Below, one piece after another: positions 22,480 through 31,274 of a stretch of 39,546 bases of DNA. Position numbers and translations under genes: made by a program. The notes beneath the pieces were generated by a model. It did not search any database and had not been told where the DNA came from. It saw only the letters and a program-made list of their open reading frames with translations. The number at the start of each line of letters is the position of its first letter. Within the stretch, counting starts at the first letter, position 1. The DNA comes from a virus: IMG/VR virus record IMGVR_UViG_3300033153_008196, positions 1-39,546 of that record; one strand, 5' to 3'.

Positions 22480-24260
22480 TGGTTAAACGAATTTATTTCG
22501 AGACAGTAAAAAAATGGGCTAAAGGATTAGGAATTACAGGTGGAACTCTGATTGGATTAATATTTATGTATCTGTTTGCAGTAGGGGCTATATCGAATGT
22601 TTCTTTTTCTGGGGATACAATCTGTGCCGGGACTATTGAGGACCCATGTTATGCTTATATTAATTTCACTGCAAATGAAGATATATTTATTTATCCTACT
22701 GATTATGACCCTTGGGGTAGAGATACATTATTTTCTTTCGACCCAAATGTTAAGTCTTGGAAATTAGAAAGAAGTTGGGGAAATTATTGGTGGGAATATA
22801 ATTTATCAGAACCTTGTACCTCTCCAAGATGTGGGGCCAGACAAACAGGTGAACCAACATATAGTCTCGCATGGAGGAAAGGAAAAGATTATCAAATAAG
22901 GATAACTGCTTATAAAAATAATCCAACAGATGATATAAAGTGGGGTGCATTTTCAGGAGTAGATAATATCGACCCAGTTTGGTATGGAATTGAAAATGTT
23001 TTTCTTCCAACCTTGAATGAATATGGGGAAATAAAATATGGAAAGAATTATGATGATATTCCTATAGGAAATGGACAACGACAATTTATTTCTTATGGAT
23101 TAGAAACAGACTTTCCAAGAAACGTTAATTATAATGGAAAGAAATATAGAATTGAAAAATCACCTTCCTTAATGGAAGAATTTGATGGTCAATTTCTTGT
23201 TAATGGAGATGGTATTAATTTTATTAGAATAGTGGATTTTAACTTAACAAATGTTTATATGTGTTTAAAATCAGGAAATATAGGTAATGTTCCTCTTAGG
23301 GTTTTTAAAGAAAATAAAGAATTTGATAAAAAAACAAATGAATTTATAATTAAAAAAAAATATATATATGAAACCAATATTAATATTCTATCAAAGAATA
23401 CTGAACAGTGCTTTTGGATTAACCAAAATTTATTAGAGGTTACTTTAGAATTTGGGGAAAATTCTACGGAGATAAATATAATTTCGACAACAGCTGATGG
23501 GAGAATAATAAGAGATGCCGGAGAGGCATGGGATGATTGTCATGGTTCTGGAACTGGCACAAGTTTATCAAGCACACTCTCCTTTAATACTGTGCAAGCA
23601 GACCACCCAAGTACTCAATGTATTATTACAAGGTCATTTACATATCACGATACGAGTAGTATTCCTGATGGTTCAATTATTGATAGTGTTTCTTTAAATA
23701 TGTATGGTTGGATTGTCGAAGGCGGTAATGTTTCGGTTCAAGAAGGAACACAAGCTGCATCACTAACCACTGCTGATTATGATTCTTGTAATCCATCACC
23801 TGCAAGTGGTGGGGGGGAATACGGACATACCGTTGGTTTTGCATTATCTCAATGGAATGTAGTAGAGTTTAATGAATTAGGAAAAAGTAAGATTAACGAT
23901 GTGGGAGAAACAAAATTGTGTCTTCGTCATTATAATAATGATTATTTAGATTCAGAACCAAGTGGTTCAACCTCTGGGGCAGGCTGGTATTCTGCAGAAG
24001 GAGCCCAAGATAAAATCTTTCTTAATGTAACTTATTCAGAATTAACAGATACCTGCACATATTCATCAGGAGATTGGGAGGTGGTTTGTTCAGATAATTG
24101 TAGCATTGTAGATAATGTCAACCTTGGTGGAAATAATTTAAGTTTTACTGGAACAGGAGTTTTTAATATTCAAGCAAATATAACAAATTTTGATAAAATA
24201 TTTAAGCCAAATGGTTGTCAGATAAATATAAAATTAGGAGATGGGAGTTTAAGTAAATAA
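22479..24260 (+). CDS. Large membrane-anchored extracellular protein
   Basis: The 593-aa protein has an uncleaved-type N-terminal anchor (LGITGGTLIGLIFMYLFAVG), then an extracellular region with many cysteines (DTICAGTIEDPC, EPCTSPRCG) and N-x-S/T sites. A C-terminal jelly-roll-like domain (about 345-510, SFTYHDTSSIPDGSIIDSVS) resembles carbohydrate-binding repeats. It follows the exported fibre with a 1-nt overlap, and both interrupt the connector genes. The style is that of host-derived surface proteins. Confidence 0.55.
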   Translation: MVKRIYFETVKKWAKGLGITGGTLIGLIFMYLFAVGAISNVSFSGDTICAGTIEDPCYAYINFTANEDIFIYPTDYDPWGRDTLFSFDPNVKSWKLERSWGNYWWEYNLSEPCTSPRCGARQTGEPTYSLAWRKGKDYQIRITAYKNNPTDDIKWGAFSGVDNIDPVWYGIENVFLPTLNEYGEIKYGKNYDDIPIGNGQRQFISYGLETDFPRNVNYNGKKYRIEKSPSLMEEFDGQFLVNGDGINFIRIVDFNLTNVYMCLKSGNIGNVPLRVFKENKEFDKKTNEFIIKKKYIYETNINILSKNTEQCFWINQNLLEVTLEFGENSTEINIISTTADGRIIRDAGEAWDDCHGSGTGTSLSSTLSFNTVQADHPSTQCIITRSFTYHDTSSIPDGSIIDSVSLNMYGWIVEGGNVSVQEGTQAASLTTADYDSCNPSPASGGGEYGHTVGFALSQWNVVEFNELGKSKINDVGETKLCLRHYNNDYLDSEPSGSTSGAGWYSAEGAQDKIFLNVTYSELTDTCTYSSGDWEVVCSDNCSIVDNVNLGGNNLSFTGTGVFNIQANITNFDKIFKPNGCQINIKLGDGSLSK

Positions 24261-24871
24261 TGGCATTAACACTTGCAACATTCAACGGCACCGGAGTAGA
24301 TTGTTCTGGTAATTCAAGAGAGAGAAACAGAGTTTTAACACTTTCAAATACTGGGATAACCAAACAGGACGGCTTTTTGGTTTATGTGAGCGGTTTGGCG
24401 CTCGGATTGACAACTGAATATACAGTATCTCATAAATCAGCTTCGACAGAAGTAACTTTTTTAAATCCGCTTTTGGATAAAATGACGGTTATTGTTCAAT
24501 ATTATGAAAATATAACTGAACTTGGAAGTGATTTTGAATTAGGACCATTAAGTGACTTTGGTGTGGAGGTTGTAAGAACTCCAGTAACGGTCACTACAAA
24601 TTATTCTGGAAATAAAACATATACTGACGGCACAAACGAAACAATCGAGGTAGTATTTGTTAATCCTGATAAAAATTTTGATTTAGATAAAGCTGGTTTG
24701 ACAGAATCGTATGATGCGATAATGAATACAAAACCAAATCAAACAATTAATAAATACGATAAAATAACTTACGATTCAAAAGTATATAGAGTAGAAACCG
24801 TCAATCCGAGAAATTTTAATGGAACTCCTTTATTTATAATGGTTGGGTTGTTTTTTTTGAAAGATGAGTAG
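24260..24871 (+). CDS. Head-completion (stopper) protein
   Basis: The C-terminal 90 residues (TESYDAIMNTKPNQTINKY, then YDSKVYRVETVNPRNF) have the compact beta pattern of gp16/gp7-like stoppers that close the portal after packaging. The N-terminal 80 residues form an extra beta domain. It lies between adaptor and neck genes, the expected order once the exported genes are ignored. Confidence 0.6.
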   Translation: MALTLATFNGTGVDCSGNSRERNRVLTLSNTGITKQDGFLVYVSGLALGLTTEYTVSHKSASTEVTFLNPLLDKMTVIVQYYENITELGSDFELGPLSDFGVEVVRTPVTVTTNYSGNKTYTDGTNETIEVVFVNPDKNFDLDKAGLTESYDAIMNTKPNQTINKYDKITYDSKVYRVETVNPRNFNGTPLFIMVGLFFLKDE

Positions 24872-25124
24872 TCTCCCAGATGATGTTTTGTTTAGGATTG
24901 CCAATAGATTACTTTCAGAATTGATAATTACCGCGCCCGTCGACACGGGACGCCTTCGCAACAGTTTAAAAGTAAAACCAACAAAAAAAGGTTTAATTAT
25001 TTGGATGGTCGACTATGGAATGTTTGTAGAATTTGGAACTTTTAGGCAGAGACCAAATCCATTTATTAGAAATGCAATTCAGACAAAACTTCAAAATATT
25101 ATAATTGAGGAGTTAGGGATTTAA
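24864..25124 (+). CDS. HK97 gp10-like neck protein
   Basis: The 86-aa protein shows the hallmark order APVDTGRLRNSL, then YGMFVEFGT, then RPNPFIRNAI, seen in gp10-type head-tail joining proteins. It is on the short side for the family (usually 100-150 aa). It overlaps the stopper by 8 nt. Confidence 0.85.
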   Translation: MSSLPDDVLFRIANRLLSELIITAPVDTGRLRNSLKVKPTKKGLIIWMVDYGMFVEFGTFRQRPNPFIRNAIQTKLQNIIIEELGI

Positions 25125-25133
25125 GAAACAAGA

Positions 25134-25141
25134 TTTAAATA
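25134..25141 (+). promoter_or_regulatory. TATA box before tail genes (TTTAAATA)
   Basis: TTTAAATA follows the neck gene stop by about 10 nt and lies about 46-53 nt before ATG 25187, leaving a short leader with AAGAGG as ribosome site. Confidence 0.5.
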
Positions 25142-25186
25142 CTTTGAAGAATTTAAGAGAATAACCAAGTGGTAGGATCCAAGAGG

Positions 25187-25837
25187 ATGACGTTAAACAT
25201 ACAATCAGTTAAGCAAGAGCAAGTAGACTTCTTAAGAAATAATGACGTTTTTAGTACTACGATTCGAGGAGTAACGACAGCGAGTGCGACTGGTACACTT
25301 TCTGGGACAAAAGTTATAACAATCAACAGAGTAAATGTTAAGAATATTCGAAGCATTACAGTTGCCGCAGTTAGTAAGGTATTGGGAACTGACTGGACAG
25401 CAGATTATAAACACGCAAATGGATGTGTAATTACATTCGGAGAAAATCAAACTGGAGATTATATAGTAAGTCACGATTACGGAAAAGATAAAATTTTTCC
25501 TGATTTTCCGAGAGATGATTTAGATATTAATTCATTTCCGCGAATAGCTGTTGATATTTTGAATGTTTCTACTGATGCTTTTGGAATCGGAGGAAGTCAG
25601 TTTATATCTAACGTGGCATTAACTATCGTAGTGTATGATGATGATTCAGACGACTTGGATTCGTATATTCAAACGATTAAAGATTTGTATGTTTCAAATG
25701 CTAAAAACTTTTATTATCTGAAATTTGTTAAGCCAACACTTATTGGACCAACAATTAATAGTCCTGACAAAAAGGATGAAATTATGCAAAAAAATATCGA
25801 TTTGCTGGGGATGTTCAGCATTGATACAGCGACTTAA
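25187..25837 (+). CDS. Tail terminator/completion protein
   Basis: The 216-aa protein has an N-terminal beta extension (residues 1-100) and a region (DINSFPRIAVDILNVSTDA, SNVALTIVVYDDDSDDLDS) typical of tail terminators that cap the tube and join it to the neck. ATG 25187 is preferred to GTG 25169 because AAGAGG precedes it. It stands before the tail tube gene, the normal place. Confidence 0.65.
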   Translation: MTLNIQSVKQEQVDFLRNNDVFSTTIRGVTTASATGTLSGTKVITINRVNVKNIRSITVAAVSKVLGTDWTADYKHANGCVITFGENQTGDYIVSHDYGKDKIFPDFPRDDLDINSFPRIAVDILNVSTDAFGIGGSQFISNVALTIVVYDDDSDDLDSYIQTIKDLYVSNAKNFYYLKFVKPTLIGPTINSPDKKDEIMQKNIDLLGMFSIDTAT

Positions 25838-25838
25838 A

Positions 25839-26003
25839 ATGGCAAATAAAAAACTCAAAAAAATTATGACTGACCTTGCGGCCGGACATATAACAAAACA
25901 ACAGGCAGAATCACTCACAAAGGGCAAGAAAGTCGAAAATTCAAAGGCGAAAACGCCAAAGAAACAACTAAATATAATAGGAGGAAAAAATCATGGCGAA
26001 TAA
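25839..26003 (+). CDS. Small basic protein (54 aa)
   Basis: The product (MANKKLKKIMTDLAAGHITK and on) has a predicted helix followed by a lysine-rich tail ending in IGGKNHGE. Its last codons hold the GGAGG ribosome site of the tail tube gene. Unrecognised. Confidence 0.6.
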   Translation: MANKKLKKIMTDLAAGHITKQQAESLTKGKKVENSKAKTPKKQLNIIGGKNHGE

Positions 26004-26997
26004 TTTTATTAGTGGCGGAGAATCTGTTGGACTTTTTGCTTTTGAGGATCAAGATGGTTGGTCTGCAGTAGCTGCAAGTCACACAAAAAGCGATGAAACA
26101 TATATGCCCTTTGGACAAGGTGTCGAGATAAGCGTATCTCGAAACAATAATGCGGAAAGAATTTATGGCATAGGAGCGCGGAATGCGACAGCGACTATTA
26201 ATAAACAATATGCAGGAACTGTAACGATAAACGGAGCACTTACTCATGCTTATTGGTTATTGGGAGTTTTAGGCGCAAATGCAGATAGTGGAACAGCAGG
26301 AGCGTATACTCATACTTATACTGAGTTGAATAGAATAACGAGTTTTACAACGAATACAAGTTTTGAGTTGGGAACAACTGACGCGGCAAGTGATTTAATC
26401 GGATGCAGAGTAAATACCTGTACAATCAGCGCAGCAGTAAACGAACCTTTAAGATTTAGTCTTGAATGTCCATATAGATACGAAGCGTTAGGTACGTCTG
26501 CGACGGCTAACTTAGCAGATGTTGAGCCAGTATTTACATTTGCGCATGGAAGTATAGAAATGCCAGACGGAACAACAATTGCAGCAGTTCAATCTTTTGA
26601 GTTGACTATCAATAATAATCTTGATCAGGTGTACGGAATCGGAAGCAGATTTATGACAGATCAAGTTGCAAAAAATAGAGAGTATAATTTTTCTATGACT
26701 GCGGCATTCAAATCTCATACCGCACTTTTGACATATTTTCTAAACGGAACAAGTAGTGCAACTGCACCAGATGCAGGAAGTGGCACAGAAATTGCAACTT
26801 TAGAATTAACATTCACAAATGATGATGGAGATATACTTGACATTAATTTGACAGGGGTTCATCTAAATGAAGAAACTCTACCACAAAATGTTAACGAAGT
26901 AGTCAAAGAAGATGTCACAGGTTGGGCGCGAGCCTGCGCAAACATAGTCTATACAAATGATATTGAAATTGCCCCAGCGGCAGCAGACAATATTTAA
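25993..26997 (+). CDS. Major tail tube protein
   Basis: The 334-aa, Thr/Asn-rich beta protein contains GQGVEISVSRNNNAERIYGIG and a second related half (SFELTINNNLDQVYGIGSRF), suggesting an internally duplicated tube fold with alternating strands. It begins behind AGGAGGAAAAAATC and is followed by a T-rich terminator, both signs of high expression. Confidence 0.8.
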   Translation: MANNFISGGESVGLFAFEDQDGWSAVAASHTKSDETYMPFGQGVEISVSRNNNAERIYGIGARNATATINKQYAGTVTINGALTHAYWLLGVLGANADSGTAGAYTHTYTELNRITSFTTNTSFELGTTDAASDLIGCRVNTCTISAAVNEPLRFSLECPYRYEALGTSATANLADVEPVFTFAHGSIEMPDGTTIAAVQSFELTINNNLDQVYGIGSRFMTDQVAKNREYNFSMTAAFKSHTALLTYFLNGTSSATAPDAGSGTEIATLELTFTNDDGDILDINLTGVHLNEETLPQNVNEVVKEDVTGWARACANIVYTNDIEIAPAAADNI

Positions 26998-27020
26998 ATT
27001 TTTTTATTTTTTTATTTTTG
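26995..27020 (+). terminator. T-rich terminator after tail tube gene
   Basis: The tract ATTTTTTTATTTTTTTATTT immediately follows the tail tube stop. It would reduce transcription into the chaperone and tape-measure genes. Confidence 0.65.
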
Positions 27021-27063
27021 TCGATGGGTAGACATAAAAACCCAAACTAAATTGGAGGAAAAA

Positions 27064-27432
27064 ATGACAGAAAAACAAGGAAAGCAAGTGCCAGACTTGA
27101 AGTTAGATGAACAGCAAAGAGTATCTATTCAGACGAAAGATATACCTTTGACAATTAACGGAAAGGAAGCCAAAGTTGTTATTAGAAAGTTGAGTACTGG
27201 AGTACGAAATAAAATTCGTAGCGAATGTACTGAAACTAAGATATTAGCTGGGCAACCAAGCGTTAAAGTAAACGATACAGAAATTCAAGAGAAAATTTTG
27301 TATGCGTGTATTGTTAAAGCACCGTTTAAAACATCATTAAGTGATATTAAAGAACTACCTGCAGAGGTAAGTGATTATTTGTTTGATGAATATAACAGCT
27401 TTGCTGAACCAACGGATAAAAAAAAAGACTGA
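27064..27432 (+). CDS. Tail assembly chaperone G
   Basis: The 122-aa protein (start ATG 27064 behind TTGGAGGAAAAA) has a beta-rich front (IPLTINGKEAKVVIRKL) and a helical back, as in gpG-type chaperones. Its end DKKKD-stop lies on a run of nine A (27418-27426). It occupies the obligatory position between tail tube and tape measure. Confidence 0.8.
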   Translation: MTEKQGKQVPDLKLDEQQRVSIQTKDIPLTINGKEAKVVIRKLSTGVRNKIRSECTETKILAGQPSVKVNDTEIQEKILYACIVKAPFKTSLSDIKELPAEVSDYLFDEYNSFAEPTDKKKD

Positions 27433-27620
27433 TTCGTGAGGGACTAAAAGGACATCATCAAGATAATAGCGAGATATCAGACGAATTAATGTACTGGTTT
27501 TTTGCTAAAAATTTCGGGTTTGAACCAGATATGGTCGACAAACTTCCTTATGATAGGGTTGTTTATATGATGGACTTGGAAATAGAATCACAGAAACAGC
27601 AAAAAAATTCAATGAAATAA
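27064..27620 (+). CDS. Tail assembly chaperone GT (product of -1 frameshift)
   Basis: After slippage by -1 on the nine-A run, reading continues RLIREGLKGHHQDNSEIS, then ELMYWFFAKNFGFEP, ending at TAA 27618-27620, two bases before the tape-measure ATG. The extension has no start or ribosome site of its own. This is the archetypal G/GT arrangement, in which the rarer fused form binds the tape measure. Confidence 0.8.
27418..27426 (+). other. Slippery A-run for -1 frameshifting
   Basis: Nine consecutive A (GAT AAA AAA AAA GAC TGA in the first frame) allow tandem -1 slippage of two Lys-tRNAs just before the stop codon. Confidence 0.75.
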
Positions 27621-27621
27621 T

Positions 27622-28662
27622 ATGGCAGGTAAATTTCAAATAGAAGTGCCGATCTCCGTTAAGGGAGGTACTGGCGGAAAGAAAATTGGGGAAACGATAG
27701 CGGAGCAAATCAAAAAATCATTAGGATCTATTGGTATTAAGGAGGGCAGAGCTAGTGGTGGAGGAGCAATTGGTGGAAAGGGACTTGGTAAAGGGATGTT
27801 AAAACTTGGTGGTGTACTCGGTTTAATTTTAGGAGCGCTTGATTCTTTGATGTTTATAATTAAACCAATTATGGATTTGTTTAAAATTATTTTAATGTTA
27901 TTATTTCTTCCGTTGGTTCCAATATTAAAACCAGTGATGCAAGGATTGGCTGCTTTTATTAAGTGGTACGCGCCATTAATGAAAAGAGTGGCAGCACATA
28001 TTGAAAAGTTTGTTTCAGTACTTGGAGATGGAATTTCATGGGTGTGGGAGAATATATTGAAACCAATTTGGGCTGGAATAAAAGAAACATTCAGTATTAT
28101 TTTAGATGCTGGTCAGTGGATATGGGATAATATTATTGTTCCATCTTTTAGTTTTTTGAAAGATGCCGGAATTTGGTTATGGGATATGTTTGTTCAAGGA
28201 TTTTCAACTGTCTTAAATTTTGGAATTTGGTTATGGGAATTAATGAAAAAAGGTTTTGGTTTTTGGGTAGATATTGGGGAAAAGTTGTGGAATTTTATTA
28301 AGGGATTATTCAAAGGAACAATTAGCGTCGGTAGCACACTTTGGGAATGGTTTAAAGGATTATTCAAAGGAACAATTAAAGTAGCTACAACGGTTTGGAG
28401 TTGGTTTAAATCTTTATTCAAAGGCAATGGTGGAGATTCTACAAGTGTTGATGATGCAATTATAACACCCAGGGGAATTGTTCATACAAATCCACAAGAT
28501 TATATAATCGCAACAAGGGATCCTGCAAGTTTAGGCGGAGGAAGTTCGGTGGTAATAAATATAAACAATCCATCGATTAGGCAAGATAATGATATCAAAA
28601 AAATAGCAAATCAAGTTAGTATGGTACTTCAAAGGCAGATGCCAGGGAGAATTGCGCAATGA
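27622..28662 (+). CDS. Tape measure protein (short, Trp-repeat)
   Basis: The 346-aa protein has a glycine-rich region (about 45-65), two hydrophobic segments (about 66-125: LKLGGVLGLILGALDSLMFI and LLFLPLVPILKPVMQGLAA), then repeats of about 18-25 residues centred on W-x-W (WVWENI, WIWDNI, WLWDMF, WLWELM, LWEWFKGLFKG). At about 1.5 angstrom per residue of helical tape measure, it predicts a tail near 50 nm. The hydrophobic part may insert into the host membrane during entry. Confidence 0.8.
   Translation: MAGKFQIEVPISVKGGTGGKKIGETIAEQIKKSLGSIGIKEGRASGGGAIGGKGLGKGMLKLGGVLGLILGALDSLMFIIKPIMDLFKIILMLLFLPLVPILKPVMQGLAAFIKWYAPLMKRVAAHIEKFVSVLGDGISWVWENILKPIWAGIKETFSIILDAGQWIWDNIIVPSFSFLKDAGIWLWDMFVQGFSTVLNFGIWLWELMKKGFGFWVDIGEKLWNFIKGLFKGTISVGSTLWEWFKGLFKGTIKVATTVWSWFKSLFKGNGGDSTSVDDAIITPRGIVHTNPQDYIIATRDPASLGGGSSVVININNPSIRQDNDIKKIANQVSMVLQRQMPGRIAQ
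28303..28378 (+). repeat. 22-bp direct repeat in tape measure gene
   Basis: A 22-bp string starting GGATTATTCAAAGGAAC is identical at 28303-28324 and 28357-28378 (period 54 bp, 18 codons). It encodes the GLFKGTI repeat core and shows recent duplication of a tape-measure unit. Confidence 0.85.
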
Positions 28663-28880
28663 ACGAAAAAGAATTAAAAGAACTTAAAGAGATCAATAAA
28701 ACACTTAGTTCTATTCGAACATTTATAATTGCAGAATCACAACTAACAAAAAATATATATGTCGAACTTTCAAAACAGGGACGAGATATTCAAAAAATTA
28801 AATCAATAATGGAGGAGAAAAATGGCAGCGACAATTGGTGGAAAATCACTTGGAGACGTATCAAGCGAAAGTTCAACTAA
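28659..28880 (+). CDS. Small coiled-coil protein (73 aa)
   Basis: The product (MNEKELKELKEINKTLSSIR) is a helical, charged protein with a basic tryptophan-containing end (WWKITWRRIKRKF). Its last 59 nt overlap the next gene in a different frame, and the GGAGGAG ribosome site for that gene lies within it. Function unknown. Confidence 0.6.
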   Translation: MNEKELKELKEINKTLSSIRTFIIAESQLTKNIYVELSKQGRDIQKIKSIMEEKNGSDNWWKITWRRIKRKFN

Positions 28881-29190
28881 ATCTTCAAATTTGTTTAATA
28901 CACCTTTACCTTTTTCTGATAGTGATGCGACTTTAATAATGGATTTATTGGGTACAAATCGAACAATAACCGTGAATGGTGTAAAAACAGGGACGGTGGC
29001 ACAATTAAGAACATTTATTACAGATATAGAAGGATTGCAAAATGGAGCACAATCAAGTTTAACGTTTGTAAGTAGCTGGACAAATGTTAATAAAAATGTT
29101 TTAATTCAGGATTTTACTCATGATAAAGTTAAGTCGGATGAAAATAAAGTTAGTTATACAATTACACTATCGGAGGGTACAGCACTTTAG
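28822..29190 (+). CDS. Tail protein, distal-tail-like
   Basis: The 122-aa protein begins MAATIGGKSLGDVSSES behind GGAGGAGAAAA and has the pattern ITVNGVKTGTVAQLRTFIT with a beta-rich C-terminus (KVSYTITLSEGTAL), resembling small phage tail or baseplate proteins that sit between tape measure and hub. Family assignment is tentative. Confidence 0.55.
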   Translation: MAATIGGKSLGDVSSESSTKSSNLFNTPLPFSDSDATLIMDLLGTNRTITVNGVKTGTVAQLRTFITDIEGLQNGAQSSLTFVSSWTNVNKNVLIQDFTHDKVKSDENKVSYTITLSEGTAL

Positions 29191-29223
29191 AAGGTTTTTT
29201 AAATCAACTAAATATAAAATAAT

Positions 29224-29328
29224 ATGAGAAAACCTAAAAAGTTTCAAGCGAGTTGGGGTTGGTTCTGGTTTTGGATGTTTGTCTTTTTGCCAGTAGCTAT
29301 GTGTTATTATTTTTGTAATTACGAATGA
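29224..29328 (+). CDS. Tryptophan-rich membrane microprotein (34 aa)
   Basis: A short basic N-terminus is followed by a dense aromatic membrane helix (WGWFWFWMFVFLPVAM). TATA-like AAATATAAAAT lies just upstream of ATG 29224, and the stop overlaps the hub gene start. Might be a small membrane-active peptide. Confidence 0.55.
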   Translation: MRKPKKFQASWGWFWFWMFVFLPVAMCYYFCNYE

Positions 29329-31238
29329 AATTAACAAAAGTAATAATTGCAGGAATTACTGTCAAGGATTCAGACGGATCTCCGGACCCAAGCAAATTAA
29401 TAAGTTGGGAATCTGAAAAAGATGACGACGCAATTTCAGAAGCGGAGATAATTCTTCCAAGAAGTGTAAATGATTTAGTTGATTTAAACAATGGTCAATT
29501 AGTAGAAATATGGGCCGGATGGACAACCTCGACGGACACAAGATATTTTTATGGTTATATTGATAAAATACAACCAGACGGAGCAACCATAAAGATTATG
29601 TGTAAAAACGAAATGATTAAGTTAGTTAGAAAAAACGTCAATCATATTTATGATAGCTCAATAGATGCAAGCGCCGGAGAAGTAAGTGAAATAGTTGAAG
29701 ATTTAATTGAAACCTATGGTGGAATGACTGGAACAGTCCAGGCAAGCGGAACTGAAGATGGAAAACGAGTTGATCAGTTTAAATGTATTAATGCGGATAT
29801 TTTTGAGAGAGTTATGGCTCTTAAAAAAGCTCTCGACTGGGAATTATATTATAACGATTCAGATAGGGTAGTATATTTTGAACCACTTGGTTATAATAAT
29901 TCAGGGAAAACACTAACGGTAGGAACAGAAATAGTAAGTATGCCAGAATGGGATTTTGATGATTCAAATATGATTAACGATTTGAGGGTAGACGGAGCGA
30001 CTACTCAAACAAATATAACCGAATCCGGTCAAATTGAAACTGATTCAGGATATTTAAATGAAAGTATTTTGTTAACTAATACTCCAGATATAGTAGAGCT
30101 TTATATGGATGCAGCTGATCCTCCAACTACCCAACAAACAGGCGGAACTAAAGATGCATCTACTGGGCATTTTTATTATGTAGATAGAGAAAATAAGAAA
30201 ATCATGCCCACAACAGATACGACATTTACAACAGATCATTATGCGATAGTCAATTATGTTTTTTCTGCGCCTGCGCCAGTTCACATGATAAATCAAGATA
30301 GTATAGACACTTATGGAATCAAACAAAAACAAATGGATTTATCTGATATAAGTTCTGTAGCTGATGCAGAGAGCCGAGTAAGTAGTATTTTGGCAAAACG
30401 GAGTGTTCCGTTTATTACAGGTAAAATTTTAGTTAAAAGTGAAAATGCTAACATCCCAAATCGTGGAGAGATAGTCTGCATAGTTGATACAAAAACTACA
30501 AAAGTAAATGGATTAAATTTAAGCGGAGAATATATCGTAAATAAAATAAAATATAAATTTCCGAGTGCCGTCGAGGAATTAGAAATCGGAGACAAACAAT
30601 GGAGATTGGCAGACTGGCAACAAACTACAGAAGAACGATTAAAGAGACTAGAGGAACAATTTGTAAGAAATCAAGATATTTTATTAGAATTAGTTGACAT
30701 TCAACACACAAATACAGAAAACTTTTTGAAACCAACGCCTAGATATTTTACGACAATTACTGAGGCATATAATACAACAAATAATATTATGATATGGGGA
30801 AATGCTACTCATGGGATTTGGGGAACAGACAAATGGGGAACTCAGGGAAATGCTTTTGATTCAGAGGTTACGGAATTTATGATGCAGTATGAAAATTTAT
30901 ATACAGAAAATTTCATTGATTCCGATTTTGAAGATACAGGAACTACTGATTGCACGTGGGATGATGATGGGAGTATAGTATTTACTTCGGGAGAAATTGC
31001 CCAAAGCTTATATGTTGATTATGCAAATGGAACTATCACAACGGCCACTTTAACAAGCACGGAAGTGACTGGAGATTTTGATTATGAAATGACCGCCGAC
31101 GGAACAAATTGGGAAAGTGTCACGAGTGGAACAGCCCACACATTTTCAGATACAGGAACAGATTTAAGGTGGCGCGCAACTGAGAATGCAGCAAGCACAG
31201 GTGAAATAAGTAAAATTATAGTGAGTGATTATCACTAA
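29325..31238 (+). CDS. Tail hub/baseplate protein (gp27-like) with C-terminal binding domain
   Basis: Residues 1-400 follow the layout of phage tail hub proteins: WESEKDDDAISEAEIILP, then VEIWAGW...YFYGYIDKIQP, and a later domain IPNRGEIVCIVD. A coiled coil (RLKRLEEQFVRNQDIL, about 440-460) and an extra beta domain (about 530-637, ITTATLTSTEVTGDFDYEM) follow and may bind the host surface. The largest tail protein here. Confidence 0.7.
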   Translation: MKLTKVIIAGITVKDSDGSPDPSKLISWESEKDDDAISEAEIILPRSVNDLVDLNNGQLVEIWAGWTTSTDTRYFYGYIDKIQPDGATIKIMCKNEMIKLVRKNVNHIYDSSIDASAGEVSEIVEDLIETYGGMTGTVQASGTEDGKRVDQFKCINADIFERVMALKKALDWELYYNDSDRVVYFEPLGYNNSGKTLTVGTEIVSMPEWDFDDSNMINDLRVDGATTQTNITESGQIETDSGYLNESILLTNTPDIVELYMDAADPPTTQQTGGTKDASTGHFYYVDRENKKIMPTTDTTFTTDHYAIVNYVFSAPAPVHMINQDSIDTYGIKQKQMDLSDISSVADAESRVSSILAKRSVPFITGKILVKSENANIPNRGEIVCIVDTKTTKVNGLNLSGEYIVNKIKYKFPSAVEELEIGDKQWRLADWQQTTEERLKRLEEQFVRNQDILLELVDIQHTNTENFLKPTPRYFTTITEAYNTTNNIMIWGNATHGIWGTDKWGTQGNAFDSEVTEFMMQYENLYTENFIDSDFEDTGTTDCTWDDDGSIVFTSGEIAQSLYVDYANGTITTATLTSTEVTGDFDYEMTADGTNWESVTSGTAHTFSDTGTDLRWRATENAASTGEISKIIVSDYH

Positions 31239-31245
31239 CAACAAA

Positions 31246-31254
31246 ATTTAAATA
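31246..31254 (+). promoter_or_regulatory. TATA box before distal tail genes
   Basis: AATTTAAATAC lies 21-30 nt before ATG 31275, compatible with a leaderless transcript for 31275-32656. Confidence 0.6.
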
Positions 31255-31274
31255 CAATGGAAATATAGAATACT

